A stretch of DNA of 64,000 bases from Pseudomonas maioricensis (lineage in GTDB: Bacteria > Pseudomonadota > Gammaproteobacteria > Pseudomonadales > Pseudomonadaceae): contig NZ_LOHG01000001.1 of the NCBI RefSeq assembly GCF_022790535.1, positions 158,913 to 222,912 on the forward strand, read 5' to 3'. Shown piece by piece: positions 46,413 through 55,444 of this stretch. Each line of letters starts with the position of its first letter. The stretch's first letter is position 1. The notes below the pieces were generated by a model that was given only the letters and a program-made list of their open reading frames with translations, had not been told where the DNA came from and did not search any database. Position numbers and translations under genes: made by a program.

Positions 46413-47003
46413 ATGAATTATTTGGCTCATCTACACCTTGGGGGGCAATCGTCTGACGAGCTCCTGGGGAGCCTGTACGGGGACTTTGTTAAAGGCCCAC
46501 TCGCAGGGCGCTTTTCTCCTAAAACTGAGACTGCGATTCAGCTGCATCGCACGATTGATGCCTTCACTGATGCCCACGGGTTGGTCAAGCGAGCGCTGTC
46601 ACGATTTCCCAACGAGAAAAGACGCTACGCTGGGATCGCTCTCGACATGTTCTTTGACCACTGCCTCGCGCGTGATTGGGAGCAATACTCTAACGTCCCG
46701 CTGGATGATTTCGCGCAGCAGATCTATGGGATTTTGGAGGCAGAGCCTAACCTTCCTCCGTCACTGGCGCAGGTCGTGCCTTTGATGATCTCGGAGGATT
46801 GGCTGTGCGCCTATAGAGACTTTGAAATGATTGGATATGGCCTGGGCATAATCTCGATGCGCCTTTCCAGACCAGAGGTGCTTGATGGATTGTTCGAACA
46901 TCTCGAAGGCAATTATGAGCTGCTGAGCGCAGATTTCAGTGAGTTTTACCCAGCACTCCAAGATTTTGCGCGTGTGCCTGCTGACGCAGACCCAATGTGT
47001 TGA
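46413..47003 (+). CDS. Acyl carrier protein phosphodiesterase-like (AcpH/DUF479)
   Basis: The 196-residue protein starts MNYLAHLHLGG and has the HD-type metal-binding pattern of AcpH: GSLYGDFVKGPL, IQLHRTIDAFTDAH, ALDMFFDHCLARDWEQY. AcpH removes the 4'-phosphopantetheine group from acyl carrier protein. The chromosomal gene in Pseudomonas is usually elsewhere, so this may be a second, island-borne copy. It precedes the stress cluster on the same strand. GAGGG lies before the ATG at 46413. Confidence 0.82.
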   Translation: MNYLAHLHLGGQSSDELLGSLYGDFVKGPLAGRFSPKTETAIQLHRTIDAFTDAHGLVKRALSRFPNEKRRYAGIALDMFFDHCLARDWEQYSNVPLDDFAQQIYGILEAEPNLPPSLAQVVPLMISEDWLCAYRDFEMIGYGLGIISMRLSRPEVLDGLFEHLEGNYELLSADFSEFYPALQDFARVPADADPMC

Positions 47004-47116
47004 GGTTGTGGCGCACTGGCCAACTCGACTCAAGGGTGAAGCCTAGTAAGGCAAACGCTGTCTTATGATGAGTGACTAATTTATGATGCCCAGATGACAA
47101 ATTCGGATTCGGCATC

Positions 47117-47677
47117 ATGAGTACACGTTCAGACCTTTTGACTAGCGCCGAAGTTCTGCTGCGCACTAAAGGCTACGCGGCCTTCAGCTATGCCGACCTT
47201 GCGGACGACATCGGCATCAAGAAGGCGAGTATTCACCATCACTTCCCCACCAAGGAAGGCTTGGCGATTGCCATCGTCGAGAGCTACCTGTTCCGGTTTA
47301 AAAAGCAGCTGGAGGCTATCAATGATAAACACGTCAGTGTCGTCGACCGGCTGAATGCGTTCGCCTTGATGTTCGCACAAAGCAGTCTAAACGGGATGCT
47401 TCCACTCTGTGGAGCCTTGGCCGCAGAGCTTCTGGCCCTGCCTGAAAGTCTCAAAGAAATGACGAAGGATTTCTTTGAGATCCATCTCACTTGGCTTCAG
47501 GCAAATATTAAGCAGGGTCAAGATCGAGGAGAGCTTAAAGCCGACCTGGATGTAATCAGAGTTTCAAGGTACATATTGAATACTTTGGAAGGTGCGAGCT
47601 TTGTTTCTTGGGCGATGAGCGATGATTACGAGAAATCTTCGGGATTTGATTTGATTTTATCGACCCTTCGTCACTGA
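47117..47677 (+). CDS. TetR-family regulator, copy 1
   Basis: The 186-residue regulator has the TetR helix-turn-helix at about 25-45 (YADLADDIGIKKASIHHHFPTKEGL) and a C-terminal domain of the AcrR_C/TetR_C_16-like kind ending near SFVSWAMSDDY. It is clearly related to the second TetR protein at 49873: both share AFSYADLA, KASIHHHFPTKE and LPLCGALAAE. It probably senses a reactive electrophile through its cysteine in PLCGALAAE, which both copies keep. No palindrome of the TTGGTAGG type is seen just upstream of it. Confidence 0.88.
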   Translation: MSTRSDLLTSAEVLLRTKGYAAFSYADLADDIGIKKASIHHHFPTKEGLAIAIVESYLFRFKKQLEAINDKHVSVVDRLNAFALMFAQSSLNGMLPLCGALAAELLALPESLKEMTKDFFEIHLTWLQANIKQGQDRGELKADLDVIRVSRYILNTLEGASFVSWAMSDDYEKSSGFDLILSTLRH

Positions 47678-47882
47678 AAACTCTAGCAAGCACATTTATC
47701 GACTCCACCGCTGCATTCCCTTTTCAGGGGGCATCTTTCATCGCTGTATCTTTAGTACATCTTTCAATAGCTTCTCGATTTGGTCGCCTGCCAAGAGCAG
47801 GCGGCCTTGAGTCATTTGATTCAGGGCCGCGAGCCGATCTATGCTTGTATCAATTAGTGCAAACTAAAATCCACCGGATAGA

Positions 47883-48083
47883 TCACTCGGTATTATCTGG
47901 TGTGCGGTAGATTTGCATCCAATGACGGGAAGGTTGGCTTGTAGGCGGCGCTTTTTCGTGATCGCGAATTGTACAGTACCGTCCATGCTTAGCGACGACC
48001 GCGCTCTTGGCTGCGTTCAAAGTGACTTCTTGAAACGAACCTCCATCTCGCCCCAACACGTGCCCTGGTGCATAAACAGCCAT
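47883..48083 (-). CDS. Small hypothetical protein with strong ribosome site
   Basis: A 66-residue protein, MAVYAPGHVLGRDGGSFQEV at the start and basic throughout. GGGAGG five bases before the ATG strongly supports translation. I do not recognise the family; the glycine-rich opening is a little like YjzC-type small proteins. It is transcribed against its neighbours between the first TetR gene and the OsmC operon. Confidence 0.6.
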   Translation of the reverse strand: MAVYAPGHVLGRDGGSFQEVTLNAAKSAVVAKHGRYCTIRDHEKAPPTSQPSRHWMQIYRTPDNTE

Positions 48084-48310
48084 AAAACCTCCCTGATTTT
48101 TATCTATGTGGTGACGGCCTTATGCCATCAATTCGTACGATTACACAAATTTCACCCGATGCATAGAGGTGTGGAAGATCGTTTCATGGCGTCGCTTTCG
48201 AAGTGACTCTGTTGGTCACGACACTCACTGTGTTGCCATCAATATTCCCAATTCCTCTATGCAGCCTAAATTTACAAAACTATTGGTGTCGTCATCTCTA
48301 TTGCAAGCAA

Positions 48311-48328
48311 ACCTACTACTTGGTAGGC
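48311..48328 (+). promoter_or_regulatory. Palindromic operator upstream of the osmC operon
   Basis: CCTACTACTTGGTAGG, an inverted repeat with 5-base arms, is followed by CTT; TTGGTAGGCTT is shared exactly with the site at 55830-55848. The gap from its end to the OsmC start codon is 52 bases, the same as at the other site. A TetR protein of the cluster is the likely binder. Confidence 0.65.
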
Positions 48329-48379
48329 TTATTTCTCTTCCGGTCTAATCGTCCGGCTTATCTGAAGAGGAACGTCCAC

Positions 48380-48934
48380 ATGAGCAGCAACCTGAATGGT
48401 ATCGATGTCGCCGCACTCCAGAATTTCGCCGAAGGCGTTGCTGGTGATGCGACCAAGCGCCACGCAAGCTTCAACGTTAAAACCGCTTGGAAGGGTCAGA
48501 CCCGTTCTGTAGCCAAAGTCAGCCGTTACAGCTTGGCCGGTGAGACCTATTCCCGCGATTTTGAAATTGCAGCCGATGAGCCGAATGAATTGCTGGGCGA
48601 GAACACCGCGCCCAACCCTCAGGAGTTGCTGATGGCTGCTCTAAACGCCTGCATGTCGGTCGGCTATGCCGCCAATGCCGCAATGATGGGCATCAAGATT
48701 CACAGCCTGGAAATTGAGACCGACGGCACTCTCGACCTGCGTGGCTTCCTGGGGATCGACGAAAGCGTTAACCCAGGCTACGACGAGGTGAGTGTCGTGA
48801 TTCGCCTGCACACAGATGCTTCGCGTGAGCGTGTAGAGGAGCTGCACAACGTGGTGCTCAAGACTTCGGTCAACTACGCAAACTTCTCTAAAGCCATCCG
48901 CATGCTCCCTAAGCTCGAAGTCATCGAAGGCTAG
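48380..48934 (+). CDS. OsmC-family peroxide/thiol stress protein
   Basis: The 184-residue OsmC-fold protein starts MSSNLNGIDV with GAGG upstream. The conserved cysteine is in AALNACMSVGYAANA; the second family cysteine is not obvious, so a standard two-cysteine peroxidase mechanism is uncertain. The motif ESVNPGYDEVSVVIRL is typical of this subfamily. It is the first gene of a plus-strand operon with SDR, TetR, DsbA-like and thioredoxin genes, all suited to handling thiol-reactive compounds such as allicin. Confidence 0.9.
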   Translation: MSSNLNGIDVAALQNFAEGVAGDATKRHASFNVKTAWKGQTRSVAKVSRYSLAGETYSRDFEIAADEPNELLGENTAPNPQELLMAALNACMSVGYAANAAMMGIKIHSLEIETDGTLDLRGFLGIDESVNPGYDEVSVVIRLHTDASRERVEELHNVVLKTSVNYANFSKAIRMLPKLEVIEG

Positions 48935-49006
48935 CCGTCCTGGCTACAGGTCAGCACGGCACCTTGCCGCTGGCGACCTCTCACTTATCTGATACCGGAG
49001 TCTGTA

Positions 49007-49780
49007 ATGAACGATTTTTTTAAAGGCAAAAAACTGTTGGTCGTCGGCGGCACGAGCGGCATGGGCTTGGAAACAGCGCGTCAGTTTTTGAAAGCGGGTG
49101 GCAGCGTGGTTCTCACCGGCAGCAAACAGGATAAAGCCGATGCTGTGCGTGCCGAGCTGAGTCCGCTGGGGAACGTATCAGTGATCGTTGCCGACCTCAT
49201 GACCGAGGAAGGGATGAATCATGTACGCAACGAAATCAATGCCAATCACAGTGACATCGGCTTCATGGTGAACTCTGCAGGCATATTCATTCCGAAGCCT
49301 TTCATCGAGCACGATGAGGCGGATTACGACATGTACCTGGATTTGAACCGCGCCACATTCTTTATCACGCAGGCAGTAGTCAAAAATATGCTTGCTGCCA
49401 AGCGCGAAGGCTCCATTGTCAACGTCGGTTCGATTGGCGCACAGGCCGCGCTGGCCGGCTCTCCAGCAACTGCGTATTCGATGGCTAAGGCGGGTCTGCA
49501 CGCAGTCACCCGTAACCTTGCAATTGAATTGGCTCACTCAGGTATCCGAGTCAATGCCGTTTCGCCTGGCATCGTTCACACCTCGATCTATGAAGGCTTC
49601 ATGGACAAGGACGCGATCCCGGAAGCGATGAAGTCACTGAACAATTTCCACCCACTGGGTCGAGTGGGTGTTCCCGAAGACGTCGCCAATACCATCCTGT
49701 TCTTGCTGTCCGATAAAACTTCCTGGGTGACCGGTGCTATCTGGGACGTTGATGCAGGGGTGATGGCGGTACGTGCCTAA
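49007..49780 (+). CDS. Short-chain dehydrogenase/reductase
   Basis: The 257-residue classical SDR has the cofactor motif [13 protein letters not shown] (12-24), NSAG, the catalytic serine in NVGSIGA and YSMAK (Y156, K160), and [11 protein letters not shown]. The aspartate that selects NAD is absent after the second strand ([11 protein letters not shown]), so NADP(H) is likely. In this cluster it probably reduces reactive carbonyls or disulfide-derived products. GGAG lies before the ATG. Confidence 0.92.
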   Translation: MNDFFKGKKLLVVGGTSGMGLETARQFLKAGGSVVLTGSKQDKADAVRAELSPLGNVSVIVADLMTEEGMNHVRNEINANHSDIGFMVNSAGIFIPKPFIEHDEADYDMYLDLNRATFFITQAVVKNMLAAKREGSIVNVGSIGAQAALAGSPATAYSMAKAGLHAVTRNLAIELAHSGIRVNAVSPGIVHTSIYEGFMDKDAIPEAMKSLNNFHPLGRVGVPEDVANTILFLLSDKTSWVTGAIWDVDAGVMAVRA

Positions 49781-49872
49781 ACACCGATGCAAGCGCTGCG
49801 TGTAGCGCCTCTCATTGGGGCGCTTCCCAGCACGCTGCTCCGGTTATAAGGCTGCTGGCTGCAGGAGTTCAA

Positions 49873-50463
49873 ATGTCCATCACGACAAAAGCCGCGCTGC
49901 TGAGCTACGCGGAAACCCAGATGCGTTCAAAGGGTTACTCAGCGTTCAGTTACGCGGATCTCGCAGCGAAAGTCGGCATTAGAAAAGCCAGCATTCACCA
50001 TCACTTTCCTACTAAGGAGTGCTTGGGCGCGGAGCTGATCAACGACTACATCGCTCGGTTCAACGAGACGTTGGTGTCAATCGAGATTAGGCATCGCGAT
50101 CCACTGCAGCGCTTACAGGATTTTTCCCGACTTTTCGTGATCAGCGCGAATGAGGGGCTGCTGCCGTTATGCGGCGCCTTGGCGGCGGAAATGGCTGCAT
50201 TGCCTTTGTCGCTTCAAGGGCTCACCAGGGACTTCTTTAATTCGCAACTCGCCTGGCTCCAAAGCACCCTTGGTGACGCAGTCCGGCAGCACAACTGGTC
50301 ACTGGGAACAACTGCTGAGAACTTCGCCTTCATGCTGCTGAGTATGTTGGAGGGCGCAAGCCTCATTGATTGGACGCTCGGTCGATCAATCGACCCTTTG
50401 GCAGGTTTTAACCATTTGCTTGAAATGGCGGCAATTCAGTCTTCATTTCTTCGTGCAGGATAA
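49873..50463 (+). CDS. TetR-family regulator, copy 2
   Basis: The 196-residue protein has the same helix-turn-helix pattern as copy 1 (YADLAAKVGIRKASIHHHFPTKECL, about 28-52) and the shared LPLCGALAAEMAALP block with a conserved cysteine. AGGAG supports the ATG at 49873. It is inside the operon headed by OsmC and three bases before the DsbA-like gene, so it is likely autoregulated through the palindrome at 48311. Confidence 0.88.
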   Translation: MSITTKAALLSYAETQMRSKGYSAFSYADLAAKVGIRKASIHHHFPTKECLGAELINDYIARFNETLVSIEIRHRDPLQRLQDFSRLFVISANEGLLPLCGALAAEMAALPLSLQGLTRDFFNSQLAWLQSTLGDAVRQHNWSLGTTAENFAFMLLSMLEGASLIDWTLGRSIDPLAGFNHLLEMAAIQSSFLRAG

Positions 50464-50466
50464 ATT

Positions 50467-51165
50467 ATGCAAACCCCTTCGAAAAAATTCGTTGTCGATA
50501 TCTGGTCTGATTATGTGTGTCCTTGGTGCTGGATTGCCAAGCGTCGTTTTGAAAAAGCGCTCGAAAACTTCCCGCAGAAAGACGATGTACAGGTCAACGT
50601 TCGGGCCTATCGACTGGCTGCAAATCACGCCCCTGAACCGATGGTCGCAGCACTGAAACGTAAGCTCGGCAACCCAGATTCCGCAGCAGCGATGATGAAC
50701 ACTGTGAGTAAATATGGCCAGGCCGACGGGCTGGATTACCGCTTCGACACTATGATGTTCGGCGATACTGCTGATGCTCATGTCTTGGTGAAAGCGGTTG
50801 AAGACGGGACAGTGAAAAAGCGCCTTGTGGAAGCGCTGTACGAACAAAGCACCAGCCACGGTAAGTCACTTTTTGATCGCGCCAGCTTGGCGGTGATTGC
50901 GAAAGATGCAGGTGTGTCGGATGCGGCAATTCAATTGGCGTGGTCATCTGTAGAACTGCGCGTAGAGATGGAAGCGGATGAGCATTTTGCCGCCCAGTTG
51001 GGTTCTGGCGTGCCTCTCTTCGTCTTCAACAATGAATTCTCTGTTTCCGGTGCACAACCTGAAGCTGCTTTTCTTGAAGCGCTCAATCAAATGGTAGAAA
51101 GCGCGAAAGTCGTCGATAGCCCATTGATGGGCCAAGTCTGCGGCATCGATGGCTGCAAAGTTTGA
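50467..51165 (+). CDS. DsbA-family oxidoreductase (FrnE type)
   Basis: The 232-residue thioredoxin-fold protein has CPWC at residues 18-21 in DYVCPWCWIAKRRFE, the helical insertion of the DsbA/FrnE family, and the cis-proline in SGVPLFVFNNEFSVSGAQP. A second cysteine pair lies at the very C terminus (CGIDGCKV). There is no signal peptide, so it acts in the cytoplasm, probably reducing or resolving mixed disulfides formed by reactive sulfur compounds. Confidence 0.92.
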   Translation: MQTPSKKFVVDIWSDYVCPWCWIAKRRFEKALENFPQKDDVQVNVRAYRLAANHAPEPMVAALKRKLGNPDSAAAMMNTVSKYGQADGLDYRFDTMMFGDTADAHVLVKAVEDGTVKKRLVEALYEQSTSHGKSLFDRASLAVIAKDAGVSDAAIQLAWSSVELRVEMEADEHFAAQLGSGVPLFVFNNEFSVSGAQPEAAFLEALNQMVESAKVVDSPLMGQVCGIDGCKV

Positions 51166-51230
51166 TCGGCAACGGAACGTGGCACTCACAAGGTGCCCCC
51201 CTTTTCCTTAACACAACACGTGAGACCCAA

Positions 51231-51560
51231 ATGAGCCGTATCGTTGAGTTGAGCGCTCCCCAATTTGCCCGCTTTGTTGCCAAAGGCAGCAGTGTCGTAC
51301 TGTTCTCAGCATCTTGGTGCAAACCTTGTAAAGAGATGAAGCCAGTCTTCGTGGACTTGGAAGCAAAGCTCCATGCTCTGGCAGTGTTTGGAAAAATTGA
51401 TATTGCGGTATCGCCGACGATTGCGCAGATGTATGGCATTCGCACTGTGCCGTCCTTGGCAGTGTTCCACGAAGGCCGATTGTTGAAAGTCTTCGCCGGG
51501 TCTAAATCAGTTTCAGCCTTGAAAAAAGCAATCGTCACTGAGTTGGAGGACGCTAGCTAA
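51231..51560 (+). CDS. Thioredoxin-family protein
   Basis: The 109-residue thioredoxin-fold protein has the active site SASWCKPCKEMKP, C30 and C33, and the cis-proline in IRTVPSLAVF. CKPC differs from the usual CGPC, which shifts redox potential. No signal peptide is present. It is the last gene of the plus-strand operon; the start MSRIVEL at 51231 is used because upstream in-frame sequence is the untranslated gap after the DsbA-like gene. Confidence 0.9.
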   Translation: MSRIVELSAPQFARFVAKGSSVVLFSASWCKPCKEMKPVFVDLEAKLHALAVFGKIDIAVSPTIAQMYGIRTVPSLAVFHEGRLLKVFAGSKSVSALKKAIVTELEDAS

Positions 51561-51589
51561 ACAAGCATCCTCCTCAACCGGTAAGTCAG

Positions 51590-53416
51590 TCAGCTATCTG
51601 GCTCGCTGCGTGGAAGGCTCACCTTTCCTGGGCCTACGTCAATTGGATGAGCGCGATCTTCATTGAATATTTCCGTTAGTAAAGCGTTGGCTCGTTTGTA
51701 AGCGTCGTACTTGAATTCGGTATCGTCCTCGGGCTGAGCGGCCATCTCTTCTAGCATTTCCAAGTTCAGGCGACGGAATTGATCCGCACGCTCACGAGCT
51801 TCGTAGCGTCCTATCCCGAGTTGCTCCAAAGCCCTGCGCCCCAGGGACAATGCGCTTTCAAATGTCTCTCGCTCGACTTCTTCCACTCCCATCTGACGTA
51901 GGGTAATGATGTGCCCCATATCTCGAGCGCGTACCACCAGTTTTAGGGATGGAAAATGCTCCTGGGCCAACTTGGTCAGTGCCAGGTTATCGTCCTGATT
52001 ATCGATGGCGTTGATCAGCACCACGGCTTGAGCAGCGCCCGCTGCGTGCAGTAAGTCGAGGCGGGTGGCATCCCCGTAGAACACCTTCACCCCGAACTTT
52101 CGCAGTGTCTCGATGTGGTCGGGATCATGATCCAATACCACGACTTCAAAACCACAAGACATCAGCAGTCGCCCAGCGATCTGCCCGAATCGACCGAAGC
52201 CAGCAATGATGACCCGAGGGTTGCTCTGATCAATGGTGTCAGCTTCATTGCTGCCCTGTTTGCTCGACGACTCCAGGTGATTGAGCAAAAGGATCAACAA
52301 AGGCGTCACACACATCGACAACGCCACCGCTAGCGTTAGACTCTTACCCCAAGGGTCGACCAAGATGCCGGCGACGGTCGCTGCGCCAAATACTACAAAG
52401 GCAAACTCACTTCCCTGTCCAAGGAACACCGCCTGCCATGAGCGCTGATCACTTGGGACATTCAGGAAGCGCCCCAGGAGCTTGATCACGAGCAGCTTGA
52501 TCAGGATAAAGCCCAAGGTCAGAGTGATGACTTTCAGCGGCGAATCGATCAGCGTTCCGAAGTCAATCGACATGCCTACGCTGATGAAGAACAGACCCAG
52601 CAATAGTCCTTTGAAGGGTTCAATATCGCTTTCCAGAGCGTGGCGATATTCCGAGCTGGCCAAGAGAACACCGGCCAGGAAGGCGCCCATGGCCATGGAT
52701 AAGCCGGCCTCTTCCAACAAGAGACCGAACCCGAACACCAGGAACAGTGCGACGGCACTGAAGATTTCCCTCAAGCCGGAGCGCGCTACAAAGCGAAGGG
52801 CAGGGCGAGATACGTATTGGCCCAGGAGAACCACTGCGACAATCGCCCCGACGATTTTTGCGATGGACAGGGCCAACTCTGCACCTGAGGGCGTACCACC
52901 ATTTGCGGCCAGCAGTGGGATCATGGCCACTAGGGGAATCGCCGCGATGTCCTGCAAAAGCAACACGGCAAAACTGCTGCGACCCACTGCGGTGGAGTTC
53001 ATGTTTCGCTCGGTCATGGCCTGCATCGCGATAGCAGTCGAGGACAGGCTTAACGTCAGCCCTACCAGCAGCGCAGCCGTCCAGTTCAAGCCAAGTGCAG
53101 CGCAAAATATTGCGATGGCCGCACCGCATGCCAGCATCTGCAAAGCGCCACCGCCGAACACCATGCGGCGCATGGCCCAAAGGCGTTTGGGGTCGAGTTC
53201 GAGGCCAATGATGAACAGCATCAACACCACGCCGATTTCAGCAAAGTGCAGGATGGACTCGACATCGGTCACAAGCTTCAAACCCCATGGGCCGATAAGG
53301 CAGCCGGCTATTAGGTAGCCTAGAACCGGGCCAAGCCCTAACCGAACGGCGATTGGGACTATCAAGGCAGCTGAGCCCAGGTAGATCAGCATTTCAATCA
53401 GACTGTGAGTGTCCAT
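51590..53416 (-). CDS. kefC: KefC-type glutathione-regulated potassium:proton antiporter
   Basis: The 608-residue protein has a CPA2 transport domain of about 12 membrane segments ([47 protein letters not shown]) and a C-terminal RCK/TrkA-N domain from about residue 395 ([17 protein letters not shown], then [17 protein letters not shown] and [10 protein letters not shown]). KefB/C channels are closed by glutathione and opened by glutathione adducts, letting K+ out and acidifying the cytoplasm to protect from electrophiles. It directly follows the KefF-like gene on the same strand. Confidence 0.92.
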   Translation of the reverse strand: MDTHSLIEMLIYLGSAALIVPIAVRLGLGPVLGYLIAGCLIGPWGLKLVTDVESILHFAEIGVVLMLFIIGLELDPKRLWAMRRMVFGGGALQMLACGAAIAIFCAALGLNWTAALLVGLTLSLSSTAIAMQAMTERNMNSTAVGRSSFAVLLLQDIAAIPLVAMIPLLAANGGTPSGAELALSIAKIVGAIVAVVLLGQYVSRPALRFVARSGLREIFSAVALFLVFGFGLLLEEAGLSMAMGAFLAGVLLASSEYRHALESDIEPFKGLLLGLFFISVGMSIDFGTLIDSPLKVITLTLGFILIKLLVIKLLGRFLNVPSDQRSWQAVFLGQGSEFAFVVFGAATVAGILVDPWGKSLTLAVALSMCVTPLLILLLNHLESSSKQGSNEADTIDQSNPRVIIAGFGRFGQIAGRLLMSCGFEVVVLDHDPDHIETLRKFGVKVFYGDATRLDLLHAAGAAQAVVLINAIDNQDDNLALTKLAQEHFPSLKLVVRARDMGHIITLRQMGVEEVERETFESALSLGRRALEQLGIGRYEARERADQFRRLNLEMLEEMAAQPEDDTEFKYDAYKRANALLTEIFNEDRAHPIDVGPGKVSLPRSEPDS

Positions 53417-53938
53417 TCAATCTTCCTTCCATGACGTCAGGCGTTCGCCATAAATATGGATCTGCTTGAGCAGTGCGGTTTGATCTGCTCTGTAAGCGCC
53501 ATGGACTGCAACTGGGCTTAGCCAATGCATCCCGCAGTAACTCGCCGTTGCCTGAAGGGGCTGAGACAGTACGGCAAAACCTGGGTAGTCGCCGCCTTCA
53601 AAATGATCATGCTCTCCACCGGTAGTCACGGCCCACAGCAGTTTTTTGTTTTTCAAAGCAGTGCCACCCGCGCCGTAGGCCCAGCCCTGAGTGAAGACCT
53701 TATCGATCCACAGCTTCAAGAGAGGTGGGTAGCTATACCAGTACAGAGGGTGTTGCAGAACCAGAAGATCTGCCTGTTCCACCGCCCTCTGCTCAGCTTC
53801 AACGTCGATATTGAAATCGGGGTAGAGGTCGTACAGCGAACGGATTGCGACATCGGGATTGTTGGCTGCCAGCTTGAGCATCAACATGTTGACGTTGGAT
53901 TTATCAGGGTAAGGATGGGCGTAAATGATCAAAATCAC
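53417..53938 (-). CDS. kefF: KefF/KefG-like NAD(P)H oxidoreductase
   Basis: The 173-residue flavodoxin-fold quinone reductase starts at GTG (MILIIYAHPYPDKSNVN) and has LLVLQHPLYWYSYPPLLKLWIDKV and AVTTGGEHDHFEGGDY. It is the ancillary subunit that fully activates Kef channels and may reduce quinone-like electrophiles itself. There is no gap before kefC. Confidence 0.9.
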   Translation of the reverse strand: MILIIYAHPYPDKSNVNMLMLKLAANNPDVAIRSLYDLYPDFNIDVEAEQRAVEQADLLVLQHPLYWYSYPPLLKLWIDKVFTQGWAYGAGGTALKNKKLLWAVTTGGEHDHFEGGDYPGFAVLSQPLQATASYCGMHWLSPVAVHGAYRADQTALLKQIHIYGERLTSWKED

Positions 53939-53979
53939 GGAGTAGTCCCCACAAACCTGGCGTTCTTTAAGAACGGAAA

Positions 53980-54025
53980 AGCTCCCTGTTCGTTGAGCAT
54001 AACCGCACTCAACGAACAGGGAGCT
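53980..54025. terminator. 18-bp perfect hairpin between tautomerase and kefF
   Basis: AGCTCCCTGTTCGTTGAG and its exact complement CTCAACGAACAGGGAGCT enclose a 10-base loop. There is no T run, so it may be an attenuator or RNA-stability element that lowers expression of the kef pair relative to upstream genes. Confidence 0.75.
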
Positions 54026-54045
54026 AATGACCTGAAGGTGAAGCC

Positions 54046-54264
54046 TTACTGGCCGGCTTGCAGCTTCAATACTTCCTGCGCAGTCACAGGTTTGCCAGCA
54101 ATACCCCAGTCTCCGCTCTTAACCTCTTCGAAGATGACCCAGGTGAGGGCACGCATGTTTTCTCCCTCTACCGATACCATGGCGTCAGTCACTTTGCGGA
54201 TGACCTCGGCTTTTTGCTCGTCGGTAAAAACGCCTTCAATACCTTTGATAGTCACGAGTGGCAT
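54046..54264 (-). CDS. 4-oxalocrotonate tautomerase-family protein
   Basis: The 72-residue protein has the N-terminal proline (MPLVTIKGIEG), which becomes the catalytic base after removal of methionine, and TDEQKAEVIRKVTDAM as the following helix. AGGAG lies before the ATG at 54264. Members often act on alpha,beta-unsaturated compounds; here it could handle acrolein-like or sulfenyl products. It is in the minus-strand stress operon. Confidence 0.9.
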   Translation of the reverse strand: MPLVTIKGIEGVFTDEQKAEVIRKVTDAMVSVEGENMRALTWVIFEEVKSGDWGIAGKPVTAQEVLKLQAGQ

Positions 54265-54294
54265 GGTGTTCTCCTAAATGTTTGGGATGGGATA

Positions 54295-55401
54295 TCAAGC
54301 GTTGGCCGCTGCGTATTCCGGATAATCGGTGTAACCCTTATCAATCGAATCGCTTACACCGTAGTAGGTCGCGCGATCACCTTCGGCCAATGGCCAATCG
54401 TTCTGCATACGCTCTACCAGATCAGGGTTGGCAATGTAGGCGGTGCCAAAGGCAATCAGATCTAGCTCGCCTTTGGCCAGCTCAGACTCTGCGATCTCCT
54501 TGGTGAAGCCGCCCGCAGCCATCAAGGTGCCCTTGTACGCTTCACGGAATGCTGCGCCGAAACCAGGTGGTGTTTGTGCGGCAAGGATGGTCGGTTGGTA
54601 GTTCAGATGAACAAATGCCAGCTCTCGCTCGTTGAGGGCAGCCGCCATACTCATCCAAGTTTCTTCTTCGCCTTCGTACACACCGAAGTCATAGAGGCGA
54701 CCAAACGGAGAGAAGCGCACACCGATCTTCGACCCACCGATTTCAGCAGCAATCGCATCAATCGTTTCCAGCAGGAAACGCTGACGGTTCGCGATAGAGC
54801 CGCCGTACTGATCAGTACGAGTGTTCAGAGCGCTGCTCAGGAATTGGTCGAATAGGAAGCCGTTGGCTGCCATGATTTCGATACCGTCAAAGCCGGCGTC
54901 CATGGCCATCCGCGCGGACTTCACGAAGTCAGCGATGACGCGTTTCACTTCTTCAGTTTCCAGCGCACGTGGAGCGCTGGGCTGTACCGGGCCAGCTTTG
55001 CCAGGTTCGATCCAGGCATACACCGTAGTGTCCACCGCAGGCACTGTGCCCGAGGAGACCGGCACTATGCCGTGAACCGATACATGGGACATGCGACCAA
55101 CGTGCCAGAGCTGAGCAAAAATTTTCCCACCCTTGGCATGCACCGCGTCAGTCACTTTGCGCCAGCCTGGTAAGTGCACATCCTCATAAATGCCAGGGGT
55201 GTACAGATAGCCGCGAGCCTCATCGGAAATAGGCAGGCCTTCGGTGATCAGCAAACCGGCAGAAGCACGTTGCGCGTAGTAAAGCGCGTTGGATTCATTC
55301 GGAATGTTGTTCAAGGTTCGGGTGCGAGTCATGGGGGCCATGACAACGCGGTTTTTCAAAGGAGTACCGGCCAGATCGTAAGGAGTGAACAGCTTATTCA
55401 T
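54295..55401 (-). CDS. Old Yellow Enzyme-family alkene reductase, His replaced by Met
   Basis: The 368-residue FMN TIM barrel starts MNKLFTPYDLAGTPLKNRVVMAPMTRTR and has KIFAQLWHVGRMSH (94-106), RTDQYGGS with the proton-donor region, and the phosphate-binding MAAGGF. The usual substrate-binding pair H-x-x-N/H is here M177-A-A-N180 in IEIMAANGFLFDQFL, so the histidine is lost. The enzyme should still bind FMN but its substrate preference may differ from NemA. Its usual role is reduction of unsaturated carbonyls and other electrophiles with NAD(P)H. Confidence 0.9.
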   Translation of the reverse strand: MNKLFTPYDLAGTPLKNRVVMAPMTRTRTLNNIPNESNALYYAQRASAGLLITEGLPISDEARGYLYTPGIYEDVHLPGWRKVTDAVHAKGGKIFAQLWHVGRMSHVSVHGIVPVSSGTVPAVDTTVYAWIEPGKAGPVQPSAPRALETEEVKRVIADFVKSARMAMDAGFDGIEIMAANGFLFDQFLSSALNTRTDQYGGSIANRQRFLLETIDAIAAEIGGSKIGVRFSPFGRLYDFGVYEGEEETWMSMAAALNERELAFVHLNYQPTILAAQTPPGFGAAFREAYKGTLMAAGGFTKEIAESELAKGELDLIAFGTAYIANPDLVERMQNDWPLAEGDRATYYGVSDSIDKGYTDYPEYAAANA

Positions 55402-55444
55402 GATTTATCTCGACGTCGTTGAAGGGAGAAATTCGGCGTTTGAT

